Of a stretch of DNA of 64,000 nucleotides, positions 48,961-59,339 are shown piece by piece. The stretch lies in the NCBI RefSeq assembly GCF_949987535.1, contig NC_080074.1, positions 30,568,912 to 30,632,911 on the forward strand, written 5' to 3'. Position 1 is the stretch's first letter, and the number at the start of each line of letters is the position of its first letter. This stretch comes from Balaenoptera acutorostrata (taxonomy: Eukaryota > Chordata > Mammalia > Artiodactyla > Balaenopteridae). The translations under genes were made by a program, and so were the position numbers. A model generated the notes under the pieces. The model was not told the DNA's origin. It saw nothing but the letters and a program-made list of their open reading frames with translations, and searched no databases.

Positions 48961-50165
48961 GTCTTTTTCTACTAGGAAATACTGCTTTTACTCATCCATT
49001 GAAGACACCTTTAAAATTGAATCTCCATGAACTAAGAGCCAAAGAATCTTAATTTTAAAATAAGAACGTTAGAATTTCATAATTCTCAGACTCATAGAAA
49101 TTATCCCAGAGAGTTAAAGAGACTCAGTCTGGGTCATACAACCAGTCTTGCAAAAGAGCTTTGTATGGTTGGTTTTAACACTTCACTGATGAGTAATAGT
49201 CTTATTATGTAAGATTGAACACCTAATGAGCACTGGAACCATGAGTCTCCACTTAATGCAGTTCCTAGTTCCTAGAGTCTAGTGAAACTTAGGGATTTCC
49301 AAGTACGTTATTCCCAAATTTGAATTGGGGTGTTCATATCCCAGAACCATTGCCTAAGGAAGTGTGTGAAAATTCAGGATAAACTGGACACATCTTTCCC
49401 GAGTGTGCATTTTATTCAGTATTGGGCACTATAACAGTTTTTTTACACTAACGCCATCACAAATGTATCATAGGCTGGAAAATATCGAATGAATTATTAA
49501 AATAAAAGAGATTTCAAAGATATTTCTCACTTTGGTGGTTTCTTGAATTCTGCCCCCAAGCTTCATGGGTATTTATTTACTTTCCTCTGAAGTTGGGGTA
49601 CTATTTGGGAAAAGTTAGGCAAGCACTGCTTTAGAAGACAAAGGCCCTTCCTCTCTTTTCATCTCTCTCATGGTGCAATCTGCAGAGTGAACCCAAACAC
49701 TAATTTACACCCTTTTCTTAAAATCCCAGGTTGTAATATTATTATTAATTAGTCTACAATTTAGGGATTCATTATACATCTTGATACATATATTCTAAAC
49801 CCTCTGATTGGACAAAAAGACATCTCCTTCAAAAGCGTGATAAAGTAACAGCTGTGTGTTTTCCAAATCCAACACTTGTATTCTAAGTAATTGCAATATT
49901 GCCAGTTTTGCCCTGAGTTCTCATTGTTGGGTGACTTACACTTCCTGCTCCATTTAGCATGTCTCCTGGGCTTGCATGTTGGACCTATCTTAGAACTTCC
50001 ATTTTTATGTCCCAGCTAACTAATAGTCCCTCTCCTTTCCCTGACACCCATCCAACCTCCACAAGGTATATATAACCCTTCTTTTCACTACATCAGATCT
50101 AAAACTTTCCAATAAAATCAAGAATGATATTTTACTTAAAAATTGAGATAGAAATTGAATGAAAG
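48961..50165. other. unassigned DNA, 1.2 kb
   Basis: No repeat or gene is identified. Near 50068 the text 'aaggtatatataaccct' is followed at 50111 by AATAAA. This could be an LTR remnant or chance in AT-rich DNA. Confidence 0.4.
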
Positions 50166-50511
50166 AACAAATTGAGGGACTTCCCTGGTGGCACAGTGGT
50201 TAAGAATCCGCCTGCCAATGCAGGGGACACGGGTTCAATTCCTGGTCCGGGAAGACCCCACATGCCGTGGAGCAACTAAGCCTGCAAGCCACAACTACTG
50301 AGCCCGTGTGCCACAACTACTGAAGCCCGCATGCCTAGAGCCCACACTCCGCAACAAGAGAAGCCACCCCAATGAGAAGTATGTGCACCGCAATGAAGAG
50401 TAGCCCCCGCTCACCGCCAACTAGAGAAAGCCCATGCCCAGCAATGAAGACCCAACGCAGCCAAAAATAATAAATAAAAATAAATAAATCTATAAAAAAT
50501 TATTTTAAAAA
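50166..50511 (+). mobile_element. older CHR-2 SINE of a stacked pair
   Basis: The body is about 50176-50511. It has the head 'gggacttccctggtggcaca', a B-box-like 'ggttcaattcc', two 'acaactactga' units and a tail 'ccaaaaataataaataaaaa'. The left target sequence is aacaaattga at 50166-50175. Its right partner was split by the next SINE and now reads aaccaaattg at 50512-50521 and aaccaaattga at 50823-50833. It has more mutations than the downstream copy, so it is older. Confidence 0.92.
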
Positions 50512-50521
50512 AACCAAATTG

Positions 50522-50793
50522 GGGCTTCCCTGGTGGCGCAGTGGTTGAGAATCCGCCTGCCAATGCAGGGGACACGGGTTCGAGCCCTGGTCTGGGAAGA
50601 TCCCACATGCCGCGGAGCGGCTGGGCCCGTGAGCCACAATTGCTGAGCCTGCGCGTCTGGAGCCTGTGCTCCGCAACAAGAGAGGCCGCGATAGCGAGAG
50701 GCCCGCGCACCGCGATGAAGAGTGGCCCCCGCTTGCCACAACTGGAGAGAGCCCTCGCACAGAAACGAAGACCCAACACAGCCATAAATAAAA

Positions 50794-50822
<29 letters not shown>
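50522..50822 (+). mobile_element. young compact CHR-type SINE with pure A25 tail
   Basis: About 300 bp. The Pol III A box reads tggcgcagtgg (50534-50544) and the B box ggttcgagccc (50577-50587). The diagnostic text 'gcggagcggctgggcccgtg' and 'gagaggcccgcgcaccgcga' marks the compact GC-rich subfamily typical of cetaceans. The tail is 25 uninterrupted A (50800-50824). The target duplication aaccaaattg is identical at 50512-50521 and 50823-50832. CpG sites are largely kept, which argues for youth. The 118-130 codon minus-strand frames are antisense SINE artefacts. Confidence 0.95.
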
Positions 50823-50824
<2 letters not shown>

Positions 50825-51039
50825 CCAAATTGAACATATAGAATGCTCTGACTCCCTTCAAATATCATAAGTAAAATAATTTTGCCATCCACATTGGGCT
50901 GTAGTTGAATTTCTACTATTTGTTCTTCCTTGCCCTCATCTCCGGATTTCTAAGATAATAAAAATGTATATATCTTATCTGTCTTAAAATATTAATTTGT
51001 TTTAACAGTTGCAAATGTTTTTTGAGATGTCGAGGAAAT

Positions 51040-51935
51040 ATAATTTTTCTTTTTCTTTTATTAATAGACTATTTTTTTAGAACAGTTTTCGATTTACAAA
51101 AATTGAGCAGATAGTACAGAGAATTCCTGTATACCCTCTTTACCTCCTCACAATTTACCCTATTATTAACATCTTGCATTAGTGTAGTATATTTGTTACA
51201 GTTGATGAACCAAAATTGAAACATTATCATTAACTAAAGTCCACAGTTCACGTTTAGCTTCCTTTTTTGCGTTATAGTTCTACAGATTTTAACAAATGCA
51301 GAATGTCATGCATCCACCATTACAGGATATCTTACTGCCCTAAAATTCCCCAGCGCTTTACCTATTCAACCCTTCTCCTTTCTCCTGAACCCCTGGCAAC
51401 CACTAATCTTTTTACTATCTCTATAGTTTTGACTTTTCCAGAATGTCATATACTTAGAATCATACAGTATATAGCCTTTTCAGACTGATTTCTTATGTTA
51501 AGCAATATGCAATTTAAGGTTCCTATATGTCTTTTGGTGGCTTGATAGCATTTTTTTTTTAATTGTTGAATAAGATTTCATTATATAGATACTCCAGTTT
51601 GTTTATACATTCACCTTTTGAAGGACATCTTGGTTGCTTCCACTGTGGTACAATTATGAATAAAGCTTCTATCAACATTCATATGCAGGTTTTTGGGTGG
51701 ACCTAAGTTTTCAATTTATTTGGGTAAACACCTAGGAATGTGACTGCTGGACCATATGGTAAGATGATATTTAGCTTTGTAAGAAACATCAACTTTTTTT
51801 CAAAATGGCTATGCCATTTTGCATTCCCACCAGCAATGAATGAAAGTTACTGTTACTCCACATTCTCACCAATATTTGGTACTGTCAGGTTTTTTTTGCA
51901 TTTTGGCCATTCTAATAAGTGTCAAATATTTTTTT
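51040..51935 (-). mobile_element. L1M LINE 3' region, antisense, 0.9 kb
   Basis: Long antisense match to an L1M 3' end: 'aaaattgagcagatagtaca', 'ctgaacccctggcaaccact', 'tctttttactatctctatag', 'tggttgcttccactgtggta', 'tgactgctggaccatatggt', 'ttgcattcccaccagcaatg' and 'ccacattctcaccaatattt'. Reading frames are destroyed. Confidence 0.85.
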
Positions 51936-52757
51936 AAATTATTTTATTTTATAGTATTTGTTTCTCTTCAAGGTTCACAGCCTGTTGAAATAATAAGCTG
52001 TATTCCTGCTAAATTAAAATCAAATTTAAGCTATACATGTGTCTAATTTTTTTAAAAAAGTAAAACATTTATAAATCTAGAAATCGCAATAAATTTGGTG
52101 ATAAATATGAATGAGGTAGGAATGGAATACAACAAAACTCCTCCAAAATCCATGATATTATGCAATCTGAACTTAGAAGAGAGACTTAATAAATATCACC
52201 ATCTTGAAAGAGATGTTTACATTATTTCTACTATGAAGAGCAAGCCTCTTCCAGCCTGAGCATAAAAAGAAGGAATAAATGCATATAATTTCGTCTTTTT
52301 AGAAGCCATTTCAAAGCCACTAAAGTTATTTTTGCTGAGATGCAAGCAAGGTTTCAGACACCTGTAAAGCACCTGATTTACTTTCAGTAAGAAAAAGGTG
52401 ATAAGTAGCTTACTAATAGTGTACATAGATTTCTTCATAAATTTCTTCATAAGGAAAGGCTTAGAGATGAGATAATTTCCATTTTAATAGTTTAGGTATT
52501 TCATGAATAAGAACCTACTATATGGATTCGCATCACACTTTGGAGAATGAAACAATCAGGAGTTTGATGAGGGTCCACAGAAAGCAAAGACATAAACAGT
52601 AACTAGTGTATTCTTCTCCTGAGGGGTGTAGGATGACACCTTGCAAAAAGGATGGATTTTACAGATTGGTGGACTTGGAATGGAAAAAGATTTACTGTCT
52701 GGTACATAGCAGATGCCCAAGAATTCAGAGGCTTTGAGGTAGTTACCATGAGTTGCA
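51936..52757. other. unassigned DNA
   Basis: AT-rich; no repeat or gene recognised. A 13-bp direct repeat (atttcttcataa twice) lies at 52428-52452. Confidence 0.4.
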
Positions 52758-55700
52758 GGTTGGGGTTTACAGGAAGCAGAATCTTAGAGACTTCTAGAGA
52801 CAAAGTTTAGTATACAGATGTTTATTAAGAAGTGCTCTTGGGATTAACTGCCATGGAAGAAAAGGGAAAGAAACAAGATTGAGTAAAGAGAGAAGGAGGG
52901 TTGCCAGGCCAACCCAACAGTACCAGCCAAACTCCTGGGGAGTTGTAAAGCTGAAAGGGCCCAAGAGAGTTGCTCTACTTTGGGCTAAATGGCCTGGGAC
53001 TTTTTACCCTTGCCTCAATCAGTCTTTGGATGTGGACCATGCCTGGAAGGGCATGATCTTGGGAAAAATGGATCTCTGCAGCTGACAAGGCTCCTAGTTG
53101 AAGGCTGTCTGCTGATTAACACTCCTAGCAGTTCGAGGATCTCAGTGAGCCAAATCTGTGTTCACCACCGGTCACCCCTTACATCTCTATGATCACTTTC
53201 TTTATATATATATATTCATAGAGAAGCTCCTCCAGAATTACAGGGAGTCTCTTTTCCTGGAGGAAACTTAGAAGAGGAAGTCTAGAGAGACCAATAATGG
53301 TCCTGGCCACTGCAGTCGGTCTTTAGGCTGCAACTGATAATCCTCCTCTCTCGATTTTTCCATCCATGCTATGTTCCTTTCACCTTCAGGTGCTGGTCTT
53401 AGTGGCTCACCTGGTAATATGACCTAGATCCTCATCCCTTATGGGTATGAATTCTCGGTCACCATGACCTTCTCAAACCAGAACTGTTACACTTGTCTAT
53501 TTACCAGCACAACTGAGCAAGAAAATATCAAGAGGCGTTCAAATACATCCTAGATGCCAAACATATTCTTCCCTGCCTCCACTGAGTAACAGCAGTGCTA
53601 TCTCCTCCTGATGATCAGCTTAATTACTCAGGCCAACCCGCTTGCTGATCCTTGTACAGAAGGGGACTAAAATATCCAGGCAGTTATATAGTTTAATAAG
53701 CCTAGCTCTGTGCCCCCTGGCTAGAGAAGTCCCTCTTTGGGAACAGGAACTTTTAACCATGCAGAGACCAGACTCATGGAAATGGGATAGCCAGATTCTC
53801 CCACTGAGTCATTGGGAGTGATGATAAGTGAAACCACTCCTGTTTCTAGTATTGGGTTTCCAAGTCCATGTAACTCTCTACTGGGGGCACAACACCATAT
53901 AAAATGTTTTGACTCTAGGTATATACAGCAAACTGGAGGATGGTGTTCCATTATCAAAGGGTTGACTATGACCTATATGCACTTTTCCTTGAGTTGGCCA
54001 TTCCCACACTTTATCAGGCCAGTAGAATCTGGGTGTAACAGAATGTAACAGATATAAACAGTGAACCCCATGATAGGAAGCCCACTATTTTGTTGTAAAG
54101 TGAGTATTGATTGGGAAACAATATTATAAGGGAACCAGTGCTAGTAGGTCAATTCTCTAAGAACGTTCTCTAAGAACTTTGATAGTAGTCTAGCTGAGGC
54201 TGTGCAAACAGGAAAGCCAAACTTTTTTTTTTGAAACTCCCCTTGACCACTACCCACAATGCCAGAGCTCTCCCCAGTGATAACCACTGTTACTGGGGTA
54301 GCATGTATCTTTTTCTTTTTTAATTAATTTACTTTTTATACAGCAGGTTCTTATTAGTTATCTATTTTATATACATATATACATATTAGTGTATATATGT
54401 CAAGGAAAGGCAAACTCTTGTGGAGACTATGTGTCTATTCTGTTAGAATGGATGTCTGTCCCCTCCAAGTTCAAAGGGACCCAACCAAGCAGCCAGTTGG
54501 GTTCCTTGAGAAATGGTACCATATTGGAAGAGCAACATTAATCTTTGTTGCAGGCAGTTTGCACATTTGGCATTGGCAGGAGCTGTATCAGCCTTGGTAA
54601 ATGGGTGCTTACCAATATTTGTGAATCTGTAAATAGTCTCTGTCTCTGCCACTGTGGTCACTTCCTTCACGCACCCATTATACCACTGCTGCGGTGACCA
54701 ATGTCAAAGTCTGGCTGAGTCATTCTGTCTTCTTCACTTTTTAATAATTCTTCTATGGTGAATACTCTCTAATCTAACATGTAATTCCAAGATATTCACA
54801 CTTTGTTCCTTCTCTCATTCATCCATCCACATTTCTCTGTCTCAGATCCCCTTGTCCCTAATCTTCCCATCTTTCTTCCAGGTCCCTGACTTGCTATCTA
54901 TGAATCTGTAAAGTCTTCTAACTTTGGACTATTTCCCAAATGGCCAGGTGGATAACCAGGTGCATCACCTAAAACTCATTGAAATGATTTTTCCCTCTTT
55001 ACTCTCTTTCAAGACCACTGCTGGGTAAGGCTGTAATGCAGCTGCTGTCCATTTTTGACTTGTTCCCATATACCAGTCTGACCAAACTAAACCAAAACTC
55101 TGGCTTCTCCTTTTTCTATCAGCTGGTCATAGGAAGTCATCATACTGTAATAGGTCGAAGCTAAGAGTAGGGAGCTAAGAATGTAACAGTGGTGGATGAT
55201 ATGAGTCTGGGCCACCTGCTCATACACTTGTTTGTACTCTCTAGTCCTGTTCATAAGCGACTTTGGATGTACCACTTCCAACTATGATGGCTTATTGCCA
55301 CATCCAATGGTAGGTCAGAGAAAACCTAGTTTATTATGGGCCGTTTTCTGGACATATGATCACTTAATATCGCATAGTCAAATTTAAAAGTTCAACTGTA
55401 ATGCAGGCTCAATAGCCTCAGATAACTCTACTGAAAGGTCTGAAGCTGGAAAGGCTCATCAGTGTATTCATGCTTTAGGCTAGTATGACCAATCCTTTTT
55501 ATTCCTCAGCCTCAACTGGTCTTTGGAATGTGGGCTACCCCTGGAAGGCATGGCTTTGGGTGAGGTAGCTCTCTGAAGCTGAAGCAATCTTTGAAAGAGG
55601 TGACAGCTGAAAACTGCTGATAGCACTCCCAGCAGCTAGAGGAATCTGGGTGCCATATATCCATATCCATCTCAGCATGGGAAGGAGACAACTTTGTGTT
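52758..55700 (-). mobile_element. decayed ERVL-like proviral relic (LTR16-like), minus strand
   Basis: The left edge (52758-53195) resembles an LTR in reverse: 'aggaagcagaatcttagaga', then 'tttattaagaagtgctcttg' and an extended C/G-balanced body. A segment at 53008-53150 recurs in direct orientation at 55505-55650 ('ctttggatgtgg' with 'ctttggaatgtgg', 'ctggaagggcatg' with 'ctggaaggcatg', 'ctgctgattaacactcctag' with 'ctgctgatagcactcccag'). Two such copies around 2.3 kb of unique text fit LTRs around a shortened internal region. The right copy lacks the U5/R-like end facing the interior. I see no intact gag, pol or env frame; open frames are below 85 codons. The family call is by eye. Confidence 0.5.
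54210..54416 (-). mobile_element. short L1 3' insertion with apparent 3' transduction
   Basis: Flanked by aggaaagccaaact (54210-54223) and aggaaaggcaaact (54403-54416), a 14-bp duplication with one mismatch. Inside, from right to left in L1 sense, are 91 bp of L1 3' UTR (54312-54402, matching 32190-32280 around 'gcaggttcttattagttat'), an A-rich block, 79 bp of non-L1 sequence (54233-54311) and a tail of nine or ten A (T run 54223-54232). Because the non-L1 piece lies between the duplications and before the tail, read-through past the L1 polyadenylation signal is the simplest origin. Confidence 0.75.
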
Positions 55701-55944
55701 GGTGGGAAAGAAGTAACTAAATTTGTCTCTAATTCCATAAATATCATTATTTAGCTCCCAATACAACCTGTTCCAAATCAGTTATAAAAGAAATGAGATA
55801 ATATTATCAAGTAACAAGTTAAATAAGTAATATATCACAAAGCAGAGGTAACTTATGCATATACAAATAAGTTATGACAATGGTGGTACTACAGAGCAGT
55901 GGGAAAAATAAGTCTTTTTTTATATGAGATATTTACAATTTTTT
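55701..55944. other. unassigned AT-rich DNA
   Basis: No feature recognised. Confidence 0.4.
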
Positions 55945-56468
55945 AGATTTTAGAATTAAAAAAATTTACAAACAAAAATCCATTCTTTGTGCATTTGTAC
56001 ACTTTGAACACTTTGTACAAGTGTATAGAGTTGTACATATACCATCACAACCATAAAACAGTTTCATCACCCCAAAATATTCCCTCATGCTCTCCCTTAA
56101 CCCAATCTATCTCCTGGCAACCACTGACCTGTTTTCTATCCCTGTAGTTTTTGCCTCTGTGATATAAATGGTAATGTACATGCCAGAATACCATATAAAT
56201 AGAACCATACAATATGTTGCCTTTTGTGTCTGGCTTCTTTCCCTTAGCAAAATGCATTTGCGCTTTATCCATGTTGCTGCATCTATCAATAATTCATCAC
56301 CTTTTATTGATGTGTAGTTTTCTATAGTATGTATGTACCACAGTCTTTTTTTATTATCTCTTGAAAGATAACTGGGTTATTTCCAGTTTTTGAAGATAAT
56401 GAATAAAGCTGGTATAAACATTCATGTGCATGGTTTTGTGTGAACATAAGTTTTTATTTCTCTTGGGG
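55945..56468 (-). mobile_element. L1M LINE 3' region, antisense
   Basis: Antisense L1M landmarks: 'accatcacaaccataaaaca', 'tctcctggcaaccactgacc', 'aatagaaccatacaatatgt', 'ccttttgtgtctggcttctt', 'gcgctttatccatgttgctg' and 'aataaagctggtataaacat'. Confidence 0.85.
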
Positions 56469-56469
56469 A

Positions 56470-56880
56470 AAAAAAATCTGTCTTTTTAATAAATGGCACT
56501 GGATCAATTGGATATCCACAAGAAAAAAATAAATAAAACTAACTTTTCTTTTACCATACACAAAAATTACTTACTAGTGGTTTGTAGATTTGTAGTGAAA
56601 TATTTCTCAAGCAGGGTATAAAAATCATTAATCATAAAGGAATATTTTATTAAACTGAATATTATATTAAAGAAATTTTGTCTATCAAAGACACACTATT
56701 AAGGAAAAAAAAAAAAAACAAGCCTCAGAGTGAGAGAAGAAATATATATCACAAATGACTGACAGAGGGCTCCTATACAGATTTTATATATTCTTTTTAT
56801 AATCAGCTAGAAAATGTAGACAGCCTAAGTGGGGGTGGCGGAGAGACCAAGGGGAATAGACAAAAAAGTTGACTGGCAAC
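56470..56880 (+). mobile_element. L1 ORF2 3' fragment, sense
   Basis: It contains 'aaatggcactggatcaattg', 'gatatccacaagaaaaaaat', 'caccatacacaaaaatt'-like text at about 56553, 'ttttgtctatcaaagacaca' and 'ctcctatacagattttatat'. This is the ORF2 stretch just upstream of the C-terminal zinc region. It is strongly mutated and abuts an L1M of opposite orientation. Confidence 0.65.
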
Positions 56881-57146
56881 ACTGCTATCTTCAGAGTGTG
56901 CATATGTGTATGTGTGTGTGCATGTATGAATATACCTCCTCCCTACCTCCCTGGTTTTGTTGAGAAACAGTTTCCTAAAGTCTTTCTGTCCCCTTGTTGT
57001 CCCCCCCTCTCCCTCTGCTGTCCCATCTGTTGAGGCAGAGGTAGGAAGTTTGGAAGAAGACGGAGGCTTGCATAACCCAGTCCTTTCCTCCCTTCTCTTC
57101 TCTGGGTGTCCCAGCCCACACAGAATATGCCTCTTGCTTTTTTACA

Positions 57147-57184
57147 GCTATGACCTAAGCTCAGCGCTATGACATGAGCTCAGC
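57147..57184. repeat. 19-bp tandem duplication
   Basis: The units gctatgacctaagctcagc and gctatgacatgagctcagc are adjacent and differ at two positions. Confidence 0.85.
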
Positions 57185-57245
57185 GCTAGAGGCGCTGTCC
57201 CTGCAGGGGGAGCTGCTCTGTCCTGTGCAGCATGGCCATGATTAG
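57148..57245 (+). other. candidate non-coding exon (splice signals only)
   Basis: A pyrimidine run and acceptor 'ctcttgcttttttacag' ends at 57147, and a donor-like AG|GTGAGG follows at 57246. The 98-bp interval is GC-rich relative to its surroundings, lies outside recognised repeats and has stops in all three frames, so it could only be non-coding or untranslated. Such pairs also arise by chance. No promoter, partner exon or polyadenylation site was identified. Confidence 0.15.
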
Positions 57246-57751
57246 GTGAGGAATGTCTATCTTCTTGGAGAGTTTAGGTAGCAAGCCCTTTTGACTGTTA
57301 CACTGAACTAAGTCTTTTAACTCAGCCTTTTCAGTAACAACGGCAATCACGAAGGCCTTCATCTGTCTTGCTGTTTGTTTTTTTCATTTTGTTTTTTGAT
57401 TTCTCACTTGGTTCAGAGCCAGAATGGAAGAAGGTTGGGAAGAGGGGTACTAATTATCAAGCATTCTCAAGATCCAAATAGCATATATAAACTCTCATAT
57501 GGAATATGTTCATAAAAATTTTAAATAGTCATGCTCTTAAATGTTATTATATTCTATAATTCAATATTAGAAATACATGAACTTGCTACCTTCCCTATGT
57601 CAAATTTTTTTTTTTTCCTCCTGAGTTTTCACTTCTCAGTATCTTCCTTAAAAGGCTCAGTGAGGCCTTTCATGATATTTAGTCTGAAATCTCAGGAAAG
57701 ATGAGGAAGAGGAGGGAAAAAAAAAGAAGGAAAGAAGAGTAGAAAATATTA

Positions 57752-57910
57752 ATAATAGCTTCTGTTTATTAAATGCTCTTTATGTGTCAGGCATTTAGTG
57801 CTTTATATGTATGACCTCATTTAATCCTCATGACAAACTCACTTTACAGATAAGGAAACAGAAGCTAAGAAAAATTAAGCAATTTGCTTGATACCACAGA
57901 GCTTGATAAA
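57752..57910 (-). repeat. MIR SINE, antisense
   Basis: The order 'tgctctttatgtgtcaggca', 'cctcatttaatcctcatgac', 'actttacagataaggaaaca' and 'agcaatttgcttgataccac' is a clear antisense MIR. Confidence 0.8.
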
Positions 57911-57979
57911 AGTTTCATTTCTCTGAACTTCCATGTCATTTTCTGACAATTTTTTATCCAGCCCTTGCCATCTCTTGCT

Positions 57980-58135
57980 GTATGGTACTTTTATTTTTTC
58001 CTACATGTTTCCTGTCTCATGAAATCAATTATTAGTCTTTTTAAAGCATAGATTATTTCTCATTTCAATTTATATCTACAGTCTCTAAACACCACCCTGG
58101 ACACAATAGGTGCCCTGTCAATATTTGCTGGTGAT
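57980..58135 (+). mobile_element. L2 LINE 3' fragment
   Basis: The order 'tttatatctacagtctctaa', 'ccctggacacaataggtgcc' and 'tgtcaatatttgctggtgat' fits the sense L2 3' end. It is diverged. Confidence 0.5.
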
Positions 58136-58284
58136 GACATAAGAGTTCGTAACAAATGAGACCATAAGAAATTGTTGTACAAGTTTTGTGGATAAAATAG
58201 GGAATTTGGTCTTTGTGTCACATAAGCTGTAAAAGGTTATGCTATCGATAAATAAAATATGTAGTGAAATTTTTAAGGAGTTTT

Positions 58285-58440
58285 TAGTCCGGGATCTAGC
58301 TCTACTGTTTACTGGCTGTGAGACCTTGAACAAATCCTCAACCTCTCAGAGATTTTGTTTCCTCTCCTCAAAAAGGAATCACATCTCCCTGAAAGGGTTA
58401 TAAAGAGGTAATAATAGCTTGGGCAGATTGAAAGCTGTAA
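58285..58440 (+). repeat. MIR SINE
   Basis: The order 'ctctactgtttactggctgt', 'gagaccttgaacaaatcctc', 'aacctctcagagattttgtt' and 'aaagaggtaataatagcttg' is sense MIR. Confidence 0.8.
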
Positions 58441-58469
58441 TAAGATGATACTATCAAATTACATTAGCC

Positions 58470-58539
58470 ATTTGATAATACTATATGATATACATGGAGA
58501 ATATATGATATACAATATGCATATAATATGCTACATATA
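58470..58539. repeat. AT-rich imperfect repeat
   Basis: Repeated 'atatgatatac' and 'atatgcatat' units directly upstream of the L1 3' end. Confidence 0.7.
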
Positions 58540-58735
58540 TAAAATATATAATTAATAAGGACCTACTATATAGCACAGGAAACTATACTCAATATTCCGT
58601 AATAACCCATATGGGAAAAGAATCTGAAAAACAAGGGAAGAAGGGATATATGTGTATGTATAACTGATTCACTTTACACCTGAAACTAACATATCATTGT
58701 AAATCAACTATACGCCAATAAAAATGTTTAAAAAC
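58540..58735 (+). mobile_element. L1 3' UTR end, sense
   Basis: It contains 'aataaggacctactatatag', 'cacaggaaactatactcaat', 'cccatatgggaaaagaatct', 'tgattcactttacacctgaa' and 'tcaactatacgccaataaaa'. It is the same 3' end as in the 10.2-11.1 kb copy, so only the last 200 bp of an L1 was inserted or kept. Confidence 0.85.
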
Positions 58736-59339
58736 TAAAATATGTTATATAGATATAATATCATATAGTGTTATACTGTCATTTTATAATATCTGTTAAT
58801 TTTTTGGTTATAGCCCAGGGTGAGCTCTCAATAAATATCAAGATTCATTCTCTAGACAGAGAAAATGCTGTTACTGTCACTGATGTGAAGTTGCTGCTTC
58901 CTTCCTCTGTCTTCTTTATTTTCCTCTCTGTTACATCTGTCCTGAGGCATAGGTCCTGTCAGAGCCATGAAATATTAATCAACTCCCTGAGGGGAAGTTT
59001 TTCCTAGAATTTTTCTTCTACCTAATTTTCCAAGCTCCTATGAATCACTCTTTTCTCAACCTTATCCTATTCTTGTTGCAGACCTAGATTAAGGATTCTT
59101 GAGCTCATGCTGGCAAATTGTTGGATTGGTAGAGTCCATATTAGATCATCTTCTTCTATACCCTGAAGTGGCATAGATTACAGGCTGTGCATTCATTACA
59201 TGCTTAAAAATGCTTATTGGTTAGAATTTAACTTTATCATAGGACACACTCACCTATATTATCTTTTTCGTGCTCTATCAAGAAGCTCTTTATGTCTTAT
59301 ATAATTGTATCTTCCTGAAGGCAAATTCCTAAAAGAAGA
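58736..59339. other. unassigned DNA
   Basis: No repeat or gene recognised. The 79-codon open frame at 58768-59007 shows no known motif. Confidence 0.4.

Larger units (their letters stand above)
56881..57751. other. unassigned DNA with a GC-richer patch and possible splice sites
   Basis: No repeat family is identified. A GC-richer patch at about 56980-57245 contains a 19-bp tandem pair and splice-like signals (see 57148-57245). T-rich runs lie at 57380-57405 and 57606-57618, and a purine tract at 57700-57740. Confidence 0.4.

Noticed and set aside
50065..50116. TATA-like box followed by AATAAA, possible promoter or LTR
   Set aside because: AT-rich background makes both likely by chance; no LTR ends, initiator or transcript evidence.
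50534..50587. tRNA gene suggested by Pol III A and B boxes
   Set aside because: The boxes belong to the tRNA-derived SINE head; no cloverleaf with a proper acceptor stem or anticodon arm follows.
50411..50892. Overlapping minus-strand frames of 118-130 codons and a plus frame of 86
   Set aside because: All are translations of the two stacked CHR SINEs and the poly-A tail; the same 'LRSMWDLPRPGIEPGSP'-like text appears in the SINE at 20.6-21.0 kb.
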